A stretch of DNA of 64,000 nt from Myxococcaceae bacterium JPH2. GTDB lineage: Bacteria; Myxococcota; Myxococcia; Myxococcales; Myxococcaceae. The stretch spans positions 186,001 to 250,000 of the forward strand of contig JAEMGR010000016.1 of assembly GCA_016458225.1 (NCBI GenBank), in the 5' to 3' direction. The notes beneath the pieces were generated by a model. That model had not been told where the DNA came from, did not search any database, and was given only the letters and a program-made list of their open reading frames with translations. Both the position numbers and the translations under genes were made by a program. Numbering within the stretch: position 1 is the stretch's first letter; each line of letters begins with the position of its first letter. Positions 46,508-55,604 of the stretch are shown piece by piece.

Positions 46508-46523
46508 TGGCACACGCGCTGCT
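46508..46523 (+). promoter_or_regulatory. Sigma-54 (-24/-12) promoter of the exo operon
   Basis: TGGCAC, 5 bp, then CTGCT: GG at 46509-46510 and GC at 46521-46522 are separated by exactly 10 bp, one base off the consensus TGGCAC-N5-TTGCT. It lies about 95 bp before the exoA start and implies control by an NtrC-type activator. Confidence 0.65.
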
Positions 46524-46617
46524 AAGGCCAGCCGCCGGAAGCGTGGCGCCCGGTGGGGGTGGCCCCGGAGATGTGGCGCGCGCGCGACGGCTGGGGACGC
46601 AAGAGGGAGAGCGGACG

Positions 46618-47190
46618 ATGGGCAAGAAGAGCGCGGGGTTCTGGGTGATGGTCGGGGTGCTCCTCCTGTCAGGGTGCGCGCATGACCGAGGCTTGAAGGT
46701 GGACAACTCGGATCAGCCCTTCCGCATTGGCCGCGAGGACGTGCTGGACGTGGCGGTGTGGAGAGACCCGGAGCTGTCGCGCACCGTGCCCGTGCGGCCC
46801 GACGGCTTCATCTCCATGCCCATGGTGGGCGAGGTCGTCGCGGCGGGGAAGACGCCCACGGAGCTGGCCGAGGCCCTCAAGGAGGGACTCAAGCCCTTCG
46901 TGCAGGAGCCGCGCGTGACGGTCATCGTCCGCGAGGTCAACAGCAGCCGCGTCTTCGTCACCGGTGAAGTGACGCACCCCGGGGCGTATCCGCTGCGAGG
47001 CCGCGTGTCGCTCTTGCAGGCCATCGCGCTGGCGGGCGGCTTCACCGACTTCGCGAACTCGGATGGCATCACGGTCATCCGCACGGACGGCAAGGGCGGG
47101 CAGATTCCGGTGCGCTACAGCGACCTGCTGTCACCGGATGGGGGACAGGACGTGGTGTTGCGTCCGGGGGACACCATCGTCGTTCCCTGA
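46618..47190 (+). CDS. exoA: ExoA-like outer-membrane polysaccharide export lipoprotein (OPX/Wza family)
   Basis: Forms the exit for spore-coat polysaccharide. A lipoprotein signal ends at LLLSGC (Cys20), then a poly-export domain (RIGREDVLDVAVWRDPELS, PVRPDGFISMPMVGEV) and a SLBB domain (VFVTGEVTHPGAYPLRG, LLQAIALAGGF). At 190 aa it lacks the C-terminal barrel helix of E. coli Wza. It is the first gene of the exo operon; in M. xanthus the equivalent gene is also called fdgA and depends on FruA. Confidence 0.9.
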   Translation: MGKKSAGFWVMVGVLLLSGCAHDRGLKVDNSDQPFRIGREDVLDVAVWRDPELSRTVPVRPDGFISMPMVGEVVAAGKTPTELAEALKEGLKPFVQEPRVTVIVREVNSSRVFVTGEVTHPGAYPLRGRVSLLQAIALAGGFTDFANSDGITVIRTDGKGGQIPVRYSDLLSPDGGQDVVLRPGDTIVVP

Positions 47191-47262
47191 GGCCAGGGAG
47201 CGCGGCGGCAGGCGAGGCGTGGTGGTCGGGCGACGGCGGGCGTGAGGGGACGGAGGGCGACG

Positions 47263-48411
47263 GTGAGGGGCGAGTGGAAGAGGGCGGTGGTGGTGTGCGC
47301 GCTGCTCGGCGCGCCGGCCGTGCACGCATCGAGCGTGGTGCAGCCTCGGCTCCGGCTGATGGCCGAGGAGCGCTTCGACGACGACCTGCAGGTCGGGCCC
47401 ATGGCGACGGGCGGTCAGCTGATGACCAAGTTCTCGCCGCAGCTGGGCGTGAACGTGAAGGACGAGCGCTCCGAGGTCGATGCGTTCTACGCCGGCGATG
47501 TGCTCGCGCGGCATGGCTCGGGCAAGGTGACGTTGGACCACCGGGTGGGCCTCGAGGGACAGCACTGGCTGTCGCGTCGGTTCAAGGTGGATGGCGCCGC
47601 GCGGGTGTTCCGGGTGACGGACCCCACGTCGCTGCCGCGCGCGGGCCTGGCGTGGCTGGACGCGCCGACGTTCTATGCGCAGGCCCGGCTGGGCCTCATG
47701 GCGCGGCTGACCCAGCGGATGGACCTGCACGCGGGCTACGCGTTCGAGACGACGCGCGTGCTCGAGCCGGGCCGGCTGGGCGGCTCCTCGCACGCTCCCA
47801 ACCTGGAACTCTGGTACCACGCCACGCGCCGGCTGAGCCTGGGCGCGCAGTACCGCTACCAGGGCTTCTTGTATGCGGGCCGCGACAGCCAGTCTCACGG
47901 CGCGTTCGCCATGCTGCGCTACCGGCTGTCTCGTCCCATGACGCTCACGCTGCAGGGCGGGCCCGTGGAGTACGTGGCGCCCGCGGGACAGCAGGGCGGC
48001 GTGTTGCCTCGGGTGCAGTTGGAGCTGGCGCGCCACGGCGAGCGCTTCGATGTGGGCGCCACGGTGGGGCATGACCTGGTGGGCGCGACGGGCTTCGTCG
48101 GCGCGGTGTGGGCGGACTACGCGTCCATGGTGGTGAACCACCGGTTCTCCGCGCCGCTGTCCGCGTTCGTCTTGGGCAGCTACTTCCGCAACGGGCGGGC
48201 GCCGGACCAGTTCTACGGCGAATGGAAGAACACGGTCCACGTGGCCCAGGGCTACGCGGTGGGCGCTGGCGTCGAGTACCGGCTGCGTCGCGGCCTGTCG
48301 ATGCAGGGCGCGTTCAATCGCATCGAGCAGGTCGGCGTGGCCAACGCGGTGGAGGCAGGGGACCTCACGCGCAACGTGCTGGCGGCCCGGCTCATTTACA
48401 CGGCTTGGTAG
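47263..48411 (+). CDS. exoB: ExoB-like outer-membrane beta-barrel protein
   Basis: A 382-aa protein with a signal peptide (cleaved near AVHA-SS) and many amphipathic strands ending in an aromatic Trp, as outer-membrane barrels do (LAARLIYTAW). It sits between exoA and exoC; since this ExoA lacks a membrane helix, this barrel may form the outer-membrane channel (inference). GTG 47263 with GGAGGG upstream is preferred over GTG 47242. Confidence 0.82.
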   Translation: MRGEWKRAVVVCALLGAPAVHASSVVQPRLRLMAEERFDDDLQVGPMATGGQLMTKFSPQLGVNVKDERSEVDAFYAGDVLARHGSGKVTLDHRVGLEGQHWLSRRFKVDGAARVFRVTDPTSLPRAGLAWLDAPTFYAQARLGLMARLTQRMDLHAGYAFETTRVLEPGRLGGSSHAPNLELWYHATRRLSLGAQYRYQGFLYAGRDSQSHGAFAMLRYRLSRPMTLTLQGGPVEYVAPAGQQGGVLPRVQLELARHGERFDVGATVGHDLVGATGFVGAVWADYASMVVNHRFSAPLSAFVLGSYFRNGRAPDQFYGEWKNTVHVAQGYAVGAGVEYRLRRGLSMQGAFNRIEQVGVANAVEAGDLTRNVLAARLIYTAW

Positions 48412-48442
48412 CAGTCAGCGGGAACGGGAGGAGGAGCGGAAC

Positions 48443-49855
48443 ATGGAGCGTGGGATGACGGCGGACCAGCTGCTGGCGGCTCTCTGGCGCCGGAAGGCCC
48501 TGGTGGGAGCGATCACGGTGGCGGTCTTCATGGTGGGCGCGGCCATCGTATGGACCCGTCCGAGCATGTACGAGGCGACGGTGGTGGTGCGCGTGGAGCC
48601 GCAGCGGCCCGCCGAGGAGATGGTGCAGCACACGGTGAGCGAACTCATCGAGCAGCGCCTGCTCACGGTGCGCCAGGAGCTGCTGGCCCGGCCCGTGCTC
48701 CAGGAGGCCATCGAGGAGATGAACCTCTATCCGGACATCGTCTCGGAGAAGGGGATGGAGCCCGCGGTGGAGCAGATGCGCAAGGACCTCACCGTGCACG
48801 TGGAGGGGGAGACGTCCTTCGAGCTGACGTACGCCAGCCGGGATCCGCAGGTGGCGGCGCAGGTGGCCAACCGGCTGCCGGCCATCTTCTCCGAGGCGAC
48901 GCTGAAGATTCGCCAGGCGCAGGCCTCGCGCGCCACGCAGTTGTTCCGGGACGAGCTGGGCTCCATGGGCAAGGCGGTGTCCGCGTGGGAGACGAAGATC
49001 ACCCGCTTCAAGGTGGACCACCTGGGGGAGCTGCCCGAGCAGATGGAGATGAACATGCGCGGCCTGGAGCGCATCAGCGCGCTCATGCAGACGCGCTCCG
49101 AGGAGCTGCGCGTGGCGGAGGCCCGGCGCTCGGACCTGGCGCGCGCGCACAACGCGGTGGACAGCGAGGCGGGCCGGTTGGAGGTCGCGCAGGACGGGCT
49201 GTCGCGGCAGCTCGTCAACGCGCGCACCCAGTGGACGGACGACCACCCGGAAATCAAGCGCATGCAGAAGGAGCTCGAGGACCTGACCACGCGCCGCAGG
49301 GACGCCGAGGGGCGCATGTGGGCCGAGCGGCAGGAGCGCACCCGGGTGGGCTCGCTCATCACCAACGTGCAGAAGGAGATCGAGGACCTTCAGCGGCAGG
49401 CCGAGGCGTACCAGAAGCGGCTCGACAACACGCCGCGCTGGGCCCAGGAGCTGGCGGTGATGAACCGGGACTACGAGATTGCCCGGACGAAGTACCAGAG
49501 CGTGGTGAGCCGCAAGGTGGAGGCGGAGATCGCCGAGGAGCTGGAGGCGAAGAGCGCGCGCAGCCTCTTCAACGTCATCTCCCCCGCGGGCGCGCCGGTG
49601 ACGCCCGCGCGGCCGGATCGCCTGAGCGGCATGCTCATCGCGCTGGTCGCGGCGCTGGGCGTGGGCCTGCTCACGGGCTCCGTGCTGGAGATGCGCGACG
49701 ACAGCCTCCGCGACGGGCTCGAGGTGCGGCAGCGCCTGACGCTCCCGGTGCTGGCGGTGGTTCCGAACATGCAGGGCAAGACGGAGAAGCGGGTGTTGCT
49801 GCCCGCGTCGTCTGGCGGTCGCAACAACGTGTCAGCCCCCACCTCGTTGAACTGA
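48443..49855 (+). CDS. exoC: ExoC-like chain-length determinant (Wzz/polysaccharide co-polymerase)
   Basis: A 470-aa inner-membrane protein that governs polysaccharide chain length and works with the tyrosine kinase. Two membrane spans (about 19-38 and 398-416) enclose a long periplasmic coiled coil (about 155-350). The Pro-rich ISPAGAPVTPARPDRL before the second span is typical. The kinase domain is a separate gene (next), as in Gram-positive systems. Confidence 0.9.
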   Translation: MERGMTADQLLAALWRRKALVGAITVAVFMVGAAIVWTRPSMYEATVVVRVEPQRPAEEMVQHTVSELIEQRLLTVRQELLARPVLQEAIEEMNLYPDIVSEKGMEPAVEQMRKDLTVHVEGETSFELTYASRDPQVAAQVANRLPAIFSEATLKIRQAQASRATQLFRDELGSMGKAVSAWETKITRFKVDHLGELPEQMEMNMRGLERISALMQTRSEELRVAEARRSDLARAHNAVDSEAGRLEVAQDGLSRQLVNARTQWTDDHPEIKRMQKELEDLTTRRRDAEGRMWAERQERTRVGSLITNVQKEIEDLQRQAEAYQKRLDNTPRWAQELAVMNRDYEIARTKYQSVVSRKVEAEIAEELEAKSARSLFNVISPAGAPVTPARPDRLSGMLIALVAALGVGLLTGSVLEMRDDSLRDGLEVRQRLTLPVLAVVPNMQGKTEKRVLLPASSGGRNNVSAPTSLN

Positions 49856-49884
49856 CGCGCTGGGAAAAGGACGGAGGACGGAAG

Positions 49885-50622
49885 ATGGATCAGACCATGG
49901 AGCGGGCGGGGAACTTCCTGCCCCGCGTGGACGACAGCTCGGCGTCGCCCAACTCGGTGGACCGTCGGGTGGTGACGCTGACGGCACCCGCCTCGGCGGC
50001 GGCGGAGCAGTACCGGAGCCTGTATTACCGGCTGGAGCGGATGCGGGAGCTGCGGCCGATGAAGGTCATCGCGCTGACCTCGGCCATGCCGGGCGAGGGC
50101 AAGACGGTGACGAGCGTCAACCTGGCGCTCGCGGCGGCGCGGGCCAATCCAGAGCGGCGCATCCTGCTGGTGGACGCGGACCTCCGGCGCGGGGGCGTGG
50201 CGGGCACGCTGGGCATGCGCAACAAGGGCGGGCTCGCGGAGCTGTTGGCCGGGGAGTGCGAGGTGCGCGACGTGGTGCGGCGCTTCAGCTCCACGAAGCT
50301 GGCGGTCATCTCCGCGGGCACGACGCCGGAGGAGCCCACGCAGGTGTTGGCGAGCGCCCGGATGAAGCAGTTCCTCAAGGGCGTGCGGGATGGCTTCGAT
50401 GAGGTGTACGTGGACCTGCCGCCCACGCTGCCGTTCGCGGATGCGGGCATCCTGGGCCATCAGGCGGACGGGTTGCTGATGGTCATCCGGGCGAACGTCA
50501 CGCCCACCAAGGCGGTGAACCAGGCGGTGGAGCAGTTGGGTGGCGCGCCGCTGCTCGGGTGCGTGCTGAACGGGGCGGAGGCGGCGAGCACCCCGTACCT
50601 GAAGAACTACGTGAAGCGGTAG
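49885..50622 (+). CDS. exoD: ExoD-like bacterial tyrosine (BY) kinase
   Basis: A 245-aa cytoplasmic BY-kinase. Walker A SAMPGEGKTVTSVN (Lys73), Walker A' ILLVDADLRR and Walker B VYVDLPPTL are present. The usual C-terminal Tyr cluster is short: only two Tyr occur in STPYLKNYVKR. It is activated by the ExoC-type protein upstream. The M. xanthus counterpart is also called BtkA. ATG 49885 follows GGAGG. Confidence 0.9.
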   Translation: MDQTMERAGNFLPRVDDSSASPNSVDRRVVTLTAPASAAAEQYRSLYYRLERMRELRPMKVIALTSAMPGEGKTVTSVNLALAAARANPERRILLVDADLRRGGVAGTLGMRNKGGLAELLAGECEVRDVVRRFSSTKLAVISAGTTPEEPTQVLASARMKQFLKGVRDGFDEVYVDLPPTLPFADAGILGHQADGLLMVIRANVTPTKAVNQAVEQLGGAPLLGCVLNGAEAASTPYLKNYVKR

Positions 50623-50702
50623 CACTCGGACTCCCGCCCTCCCGACAGGGGAGGGGGGAGTGGCGGGACCAGCGGCGGACGGCGGGCGGGTCGGGGGAGC
50701 AA

Positions 50703-52070
50703 GTGCTTCGGGTCTTCCATCACTATTTCTCAGCCAAGAAACTCACGTTCTTTCTCGCGGAGAGTTCGGCGATCGCCCTGGCGTGCGTGGCCGGGGCCGC
50801 GGTGTGCGCGGCGCTCCTCGCTCCCGCCGGGACGCGCCCGCCTTTCTCGGTGATGTGGCCCACGCTCGTGGGGCTGGGCGCCGCGTTCGTCGTCACCTTC
50901 CAGTTCACGCTGTACTTGTTGGACTTGTATGACCTGCGCATCGCCGCGGAGGACCGCGTGCGCGGCTACCGCTTCCTCAAGGCGGCGGGCGTGACGGCGA
51001 TGCTGGCGGGGCTGGCCATGTTGGTGCTGCCGCTCGCGTTGCCGGTGCGGCTGCCTCCCGGGACGTTGTTGGGCGGCGCCATGGGCGCGCTCGCGGGGAC
51101 GCTGGTGGTGCGCGTGTCCATCCGCGCATTGGTGGGTGCCCCGGATGCGGTGCTGCTCGTCGGGGATGGCTTGAAGGCCCTGGCGGTGGTGGGCGCCATC
51201 GAGGCGGGCGGTGAGGGCGGCTTCCGCGTGGTGGGGATGGTGGACCCAAGGCAGGCGTCCGAGCCGCTGGAGGAGGTGGCTCGCCGGCTGGACGCGGCCT
51301 ACGTGGTGCAAGCCGCGGACGACATGCGTGGCGCCAACTGGGTGGAGGCGCTGCTGCGGTGCCGACTGGAGGGGCGGCGCGTGTACGACGCCGCGGGCTT
51401 CTGCGAGCGCGTGCTGCGGCGCATCCCGGTGCAGTTCCTGCGCGCCAGCGACTTCGCGTTCGCGGATGAACTCACCATGTCGTCGATGCGGCGGGGCTTC
51501 AAGCGCGCGTTCGACATCGCGGTGTCGGCGGTGCTGTTGCTCGCGGCTTCCCCCTTCCTGTTGTTCGTGTCGCTGGCCATCAAGCTCGACTCGCGCGGGC
51601 CCGTCTTCTATCGGCAGGAGCGCGTGGGGCTGGCGGGCGGCTCGTATCGGCTGTGGAAGTTCCGCAGCATGCGCACGGACGCGGAGAAGGATGGCGCGGT
51701 CTGGGCTCGGGCCAATGACGACCGGGTGACGCGCGTGGGCCGCTTCATCCGCCGCACGCGCGTGGACGAGATTCCGCAGGTGTTCAACGTCCTGCTGGGC
51801 GACATGAGCTTCGTGGGGCCGAGGCCGGAGCGGCCTGTCTTCGTGGCACAGCTCAAGCAACAGATTCCGTTCTACGGGCTGCGCGAGGCCGTCAAGCCAG
51901 GCATCACCGGCTGGGCGCAGATTCGCTATCCCTATGGCGCGTCGGTGGAAGACGCGCGCAACAAGCTGGAGTTCGACCTCTACTACGTGAAGAACGGCTC
52001 GTTGTTCCTCGACATGGGAATCATCTTCCACACGGTGAGGCACGTGTTGCTCGGTCGAGGCGCGAGGTAG
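50703..52070 (+). CDS. exoE: ExoE-like polyprenyl glycosyl-1-phosphate transferase
   Basis: Starts repeat-unit synthesis by moving a sugar-1-phosphate to undecaprenyl phosphate. The 455-aa protein has four N-terminal membrane spans, a Rossmann-like middle (AVLLVGDGLKALAVVG) and a C-terminal WbaP-type domain with KRAFDIAVSAVLLLAASP, RVGLAGGSYRLWKFRSM and VFNVLLGDMSFVGPRPERP. GTG 50703 follows GGGGGAG. Confidence 0.93.
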   Translation: MLRVFHHYFSAKKLTFFLAESSAIALACVAGAAVCAALLAPAGTRPPFSVMWPTLVGLGAAFVVTFQFTLYLLDLYDLRIAAEDRVRGYRFLKAAGVTAMLAGLAMLVLPLALPVRLPPGTLLGGAMGALAGTLVVRVSIRALVGAPDAVLLVGDGLKALAVVGAIEAGGEGGFRVVGMVDPRQASEPLEEVARRLDAAYVVQAADDMRGANWVEALLRCRLEGRRVYDAAGFCERVLRRIPVQFLRASDFAFADELTMSSMRRGFKRAFDIAVSAVLLLAASPFLLFVSLAIKLDSRGPVFYRQERVGLAGGSYRLWKFRSMRTDAEKDGAVWARANDDRVTRVGRFIRRTRVDEIPQVFNVLLGDMSFVGPRPERPVFVAQLKQQIPFYGLREAVKPGITGWAQIRYPYGASVEDARNKLEFDLYYVKNGSLFLDMGIIFHTVRHVLLGRGAR

Positions 52071-52132
52071 TCAGGGTGGATGTCCGTGCTCGCGAGGGCC
52101 GGACCGTGGTGGCTGGGGAGGGGGGAAGAAGC

Positions 52133-53215
52133 ATGGTGGAAATGGACGTGGATGCGCCGCTCCCGGACGCCTGGAGTGACGAAGACACCCGGCGGCGGCA
52201 CCACTCACAAGAGCGCAACGAGCTGTTGCAGGCGCCGACGGATCGCCCGACGCGCATCGTGGCCATGGGGGGCGGTACAGGCCTGCCGATGGTCCTGAGA
52301 GGGTTGGCGCGGCGCGCGCTGCCCAAGTCGGATGACCCCGGGGTGGACATCACCGCGGTGGTGACCATGAGCGACGATGGGGGGAGCTCGGGCCGGCTGC
52401 GGCGCCTGCACGGCGCGCTGCCTCCCGGAGACATTCGCAACTGTCTGGTGGCGCTGGCGGGCGGCAAGAGCGCGCTCAAGGAAGTCTTTCAATATCGCTT
52501 TGGCGGCGCGCGGGGCCTGGCCGGACACGCGGTGGGCAACCTGCTCATCGCCGCGCTGGCGGAGCTCAAGGGGGACTTCCTGGAGGCGGTGCGGGTGTCC
52601 GCGCAGATGCTGGGGGCGAGGGGGCAGGTGCTGCCGTGCACGCTGGCCTCGGTGCAGTTGGTGGCGCAGATGCACGACCGCACGGAGGTGGTGGGCGAGC
52701 GGAACATCTGCCGCGCGCAGGGCCGGGTGCTCCGGGTCAGCCTGAGCCCTCGCTCGCCGCCGCCCGCGGATGGACTGTTGGAGGCCATCCACGCGGCGGA
52801 CCTCGTGGCCATCGGTCCGGGCTCGCTGTACTCGAGCGTGCTGCCGAACCTGCTGGTGGACGGGGTGGCGCAGGCGCTGCGCGAGTCGCGGGCCCTCAAG
52901 GTGCTGGTGTCCAACCTGATGACCCAGCCAGGCGAGACGGACGGCATGACGTGCAGGGACCACGTGCAGTCGGTGCTGGAGCACGTGGGGCCGGTGCTCG
53001 ACGCGGTGCTCATCAACGCGCACCTGCCCGCCGAGGACGCGATGAAGCGCTATGGGCTGCGTGGCTCGTATGTCGTCGAGTCCAGTCACCGCGAGCTGCT
53101 CGCGCTGGGCGTGGTGCCCGTGCAGGCAGACCTCCTGCGCGAGGGGTCCAAGATCCGACACGACAGTCGCAAGGTCGCGTCGTGTCTCCTGAAGATGGCG
53201 CGCAGCGGGTTGTAG
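52133..53215 (+). CDS. exoF: ExoF-like YvcK/CofD-family protein
   Basis: A 360-aa YvcK-like protein: AMGGGTGLPMVLRGL, VVTMSDDGGSSGRLR, PPGDIRNCLVAL, and GPGSLYSSVLPNLLV are all family motifs. YvcK binds UDP-sugars and regulates cell-wall metabolism; CofD makes F420. Its place inside a polysaccharide operon suggests a sugar-nucleotide sensor or enzyme role. ATG 52133 (GGGGAAGAAGC upstream) is preferred over GTG 52076. Confidence 0.88.
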   Translation: MVEMDVDAPLPDAWSDEDTRRRHHSQERNELLQAPTDRPTRIVAMGGGTGLPMVLRGLARRALPKSDDPGVDITAVVTMSDDGGSSGRLRRLHGALPPGDIRNCLVALAGGKSALKEVFQYRFGGARGLAGHAVGNLLIAALAELKGDFLEAVRVSAQMLGARGQVLPCTLASVQLVAQMHDRTEVVGERNICRAQGRVLRVSLSPRSPPPADGLLEAIHAADLVAIGPGSLYSSVLPNLLVDGVAQALRESRALKVLVSNLMTQPGETDGMTCRDHVQSVLEHVGPVLDAVLINAHLPAEDAMKRYGLRGSYVVESSHRELLALGVVPVQADLLREGSKIRHDSRKVASCLLKMARSGL

Positions 53216-53247
53216 CGATGCCGGCCCGTCACCACCTTGGGGGCGCC

Positions 53248-54372
53248 ATGACCACTGATGCCAGAGCACTGAGCCCCGCCCCCACCGTTGTCGAAGTTGT
53301 CGACCGGGCCGCGTTCATGGCCCTGGAGTCGGAGTGGAACGCCTTGGTCGAGGCGACGGGGCATGAGCTGTTCTACCGGCACGAGTTCGTGCGCATCTGG
53401 CTGGATAACTTCGCGGCGGACGGACGGCTGCGCGTGTTGATTCTGCGGGACGCGGACGGAGTGTTGTCCGCGGTGCTGCCGTTGAGGGAGGAGCGGGCCA
53501 CGCTTCATGGCGTGCCCGTTCGTCAGCTCTCCAGCACGGCGAATGCCCACTCGTGCCGGTTCGACCTGGTGGCGCGCGAGCCCGAGCAGGCCGCAGCGGT
53601 CTTCATCGCGCACCTGCGGGGGGTGCGCGGCTGGGATGTGCTTCGGCTGACGGACGTCCCGGACGGCGGGGGTGGCTTCCGCCTGCTGGATGCCGCTCGG
53701 CGCTCGGGCCTGCACGTGGGCGAGTGGGCGTCGCTTCACTCGCCCTACATTCCGTTGCCCGCGAAGCGCGAGGTGTACTTCGAGGGGCTGCCCGCGAAGT
53801 TCAAGGCCAACTGCCGCCGCCGGCGCCGCAAGCTCGAGGAGAAGGGCCACGTCACGTTCGAAGTGGTGACGGGCGGGCTCGAGCTGGACGGAGCCTTGGA
53901 GCAAGGCTTCGCGCTGGAGCAGAGCGGGTGGAAGGGCACGCGGGGCACGGCCATGGCCCAGGACCCGCGCACGCGGGGCTTCTACACGGAGCTGGCGCGC
54001 GACGCGTCGTTTCGCGGGCAACTGCGGCTGTACTTCCTGAAGCTGGATGGGAAGCCCGTGGCGTTCCACTTCGGCTTGCAGCACGACGGCCGCTACTTCC
54101 TGCTCAAGCCCGGCTACGACGAGCGGCTGGGGGACTGCAGCCCCGGACAGCTCCTCATGGAGGACGTGGTGGGCGCGTGCATGGATCAGGGCCTGCGCGA
54201 GTTCGACTTCCTGGGGCCGGACATGACCTGGAAGCGCGACTGGACGGACAAGGTGCGGCGGCACAGCTGGCTGTACCTCTTCAACGACACCCCCTTCTGC
54301 CGGGCGCTGTGGGCGGCGAAGTTCCGGTGGATCCCCGCGGCGAAGGAGGTCGTGTCGCGATGGAAGCGCTGA
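53248..54372 (+). CDS. exoG: ExoG-like GNAT/FemAB-type acyltransferase
   Basis: A 374-aa protein with the double-GNAT (BioF2/FemAB-like) pattern: WNALVEATGHELFYRHEFVR at the start, then FKANCRRRRRKLEEKG and LYFLKLDGKPVAFHFGLQHDGRYFLLKPGYD. It probably acylates a sugar of the coat polysaccharide. Its end overlaps the exoH start by 13 bp. ExoI is a second member of the same family. Confidence 0.85.
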   Translation: MTTDARALSPAPTVVEVVDRAAFMALESEWNALVEATGHELFYRHEFVRIWLDNFAADGRLRVLILRDADGVLSAVLPLREERATLHGVPVRQLSSTANAHSCRFDLVAREPEQAAAVFIAHLRGVRGWDVLRLTDVPDGGGGFRLLDAARRSGLHVGEWASLHSPYIPLPAKREVYFEGLPAKFKANCRRRRRKLEEKGHVTFEVVTGGLELDGALEQGFALEQSGWKGTRGTAMAQDPRTRGFYTELARDASFRGQLRLYFLKLDGKPVAFHFGLQHDGRYFLLKPGYDERLGDCSPGQLLMEDVVGACMDQGLREFDFLGPDMTWKRDWTDKVRRHSWLYLFNDTPFCRALWAAKFRWIPAAKEVVSRWKR

Positions 54373-55538
54373 ATCCCTCTGGCAGGCTCTACGTTCCGGC
54401 TCTGCCCACGCTCTGGCCGCGCATGCTGATGGCGCGCGTGCGTCCTGGAGCCCACCCGCCCTTTGCCTCGCCCAACGTTCGTTACTTCTATTTCGCGCGC
54501 AACGCCGTCTGGCTCACGGTGAAGATGCTGGGCCTGGACGCGGGCGAGGTGCTCATGCCCGCCTACCACCACGGGGTGGAGGTGGAGGCGCTCGTGGACG
54601 CGGGGGCCACGCCGCGCTTCTACCGCGTGGGCAAGCACTGGGACGTAGACCTGGAGGACGTGGCCCGGCGCGTGGGTCCGAAGACGAAGGCGCTCTACCT
54701 CATCCACTACGCGGGCTTCCCCGGTCCGGTGGCGCAGATGCGGCGCCTGGCGGATCAGCACGGCATCCCGCTCATCGAGGACTGCGCGCTGTCGCTCCTG
54801 TCCTCGGATGGCGCGGTGCCCTTGGGGACCACGGGGGACGTGGGCATCTTCTGTCTGTACAAGACGCTGCCCGTGCCCAATGGCGGGGCGCTCGTCGTGA
54901 ATGGGCCGCGGCAGTACAGCCTGCCGGAGCCTCCCGCGCCTCCGTTGGCCTCGACCTTCAGCCACACCGCCTCGGCGCTGCTCCAGAACCTGGAGCTGCG
55001 CGGCGGATTCGTGGGCCGGGGACTGCGGCGCCTGGCGCGCGCGGTGGGCCGAGGCACCGTGCGGGCCGCGAGCATCGAGCGGGTGGCCACGGGCACGCAG
55101 CACTTCGACCGCCGCCATGTGGACCTGGGCATGAGCCCGCTGACGAAGCGCATCGCGCTGTCGCAAGACCTGGATGGCATCGTCGAGGCGCGGCGCCGCA
55201 ACTACTTCTTCCTGTTGGGGCGCCTTCGGGACGTGTCGCCGCCGCTGTTCAATCAGCTTCCGCCCGGGGCCTGCCCACTCTTCTATCCGCTCGTCGTGCA
55301 CGACAAGGCGGAGATGATGGCGCGGCTGCATGCGCGAGGAATCGACGCCATCGACTTCTGGCGGCGCTTCCATCCCGCGTGCGACCCCGCCGAGTTCCCC
55401 GAGGTGGCGCAGCTTCGCCGCGACATCATCGAGGTGCCGTGCCACCAGGACCTGTCTCCCGAGGTGATGGCGGACGTAGCGCAGGCGGTGCGGGAGGCGG
55501 TGACCGCGGACCAACGCACGCGCAAGCGCGCGGGCTGA
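54360..55538 (+). CDS. exoH: ExoH-like DegT/DnrJ-family aminotransferase
   Basis: PLP-dependent sugar aminotransferase of 392 aa. It has MPAYHHGVEVEALVDAGATP, IEDCALSLLSSD and the PLP-lysine segment IFCLYKTLPVPNGG. It probably makes an amino sugar which ExoG/ExoI then acylate (inference). ATG 54360 with GGAGG upstream overlaps exoG. Confidence 0.9.
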   Translation: MEALNPSGRLYVPALPTLWPRMLMARVRPGAHPPFASPNVRYFYFARNAVWLTVKMLGLDAGEVLMPAYHHGVEVEALVDAGATPRFYRVGKHWDVDLEDVARRVGPKTKALYLIHYAGFPGPVAQMRRLADQHGIPLIEDCALSLLSSDGAVPLGTTGDVGIFCLYKTLPVPNGGALVVNGPRQYSLPEPPAPPLASTFSHTASALLQNLELRGGFVGRGLRRLARAVGRGTVRAASIERVATGTQHFDRRHVDLGMSPLTKRIALSQDLDGIVEARRRNYFFLLGRLRDVSPPLFNQLPPGACPLFYPLVVHDKAEMMARLHARGIDAIDFWRRFHPACDPAEFPEVAQLRRDIIEVPCHQDLSPEVMADVAQAVREAVTADQRTRKRAG

Positions 55539-55604
55539 GCGGGCATGTCGAGGGTGAGTGGGGAGAGGATTTCTCTCCGGGTCGGGTGGAGTGGAGGCTA
55601 GACG

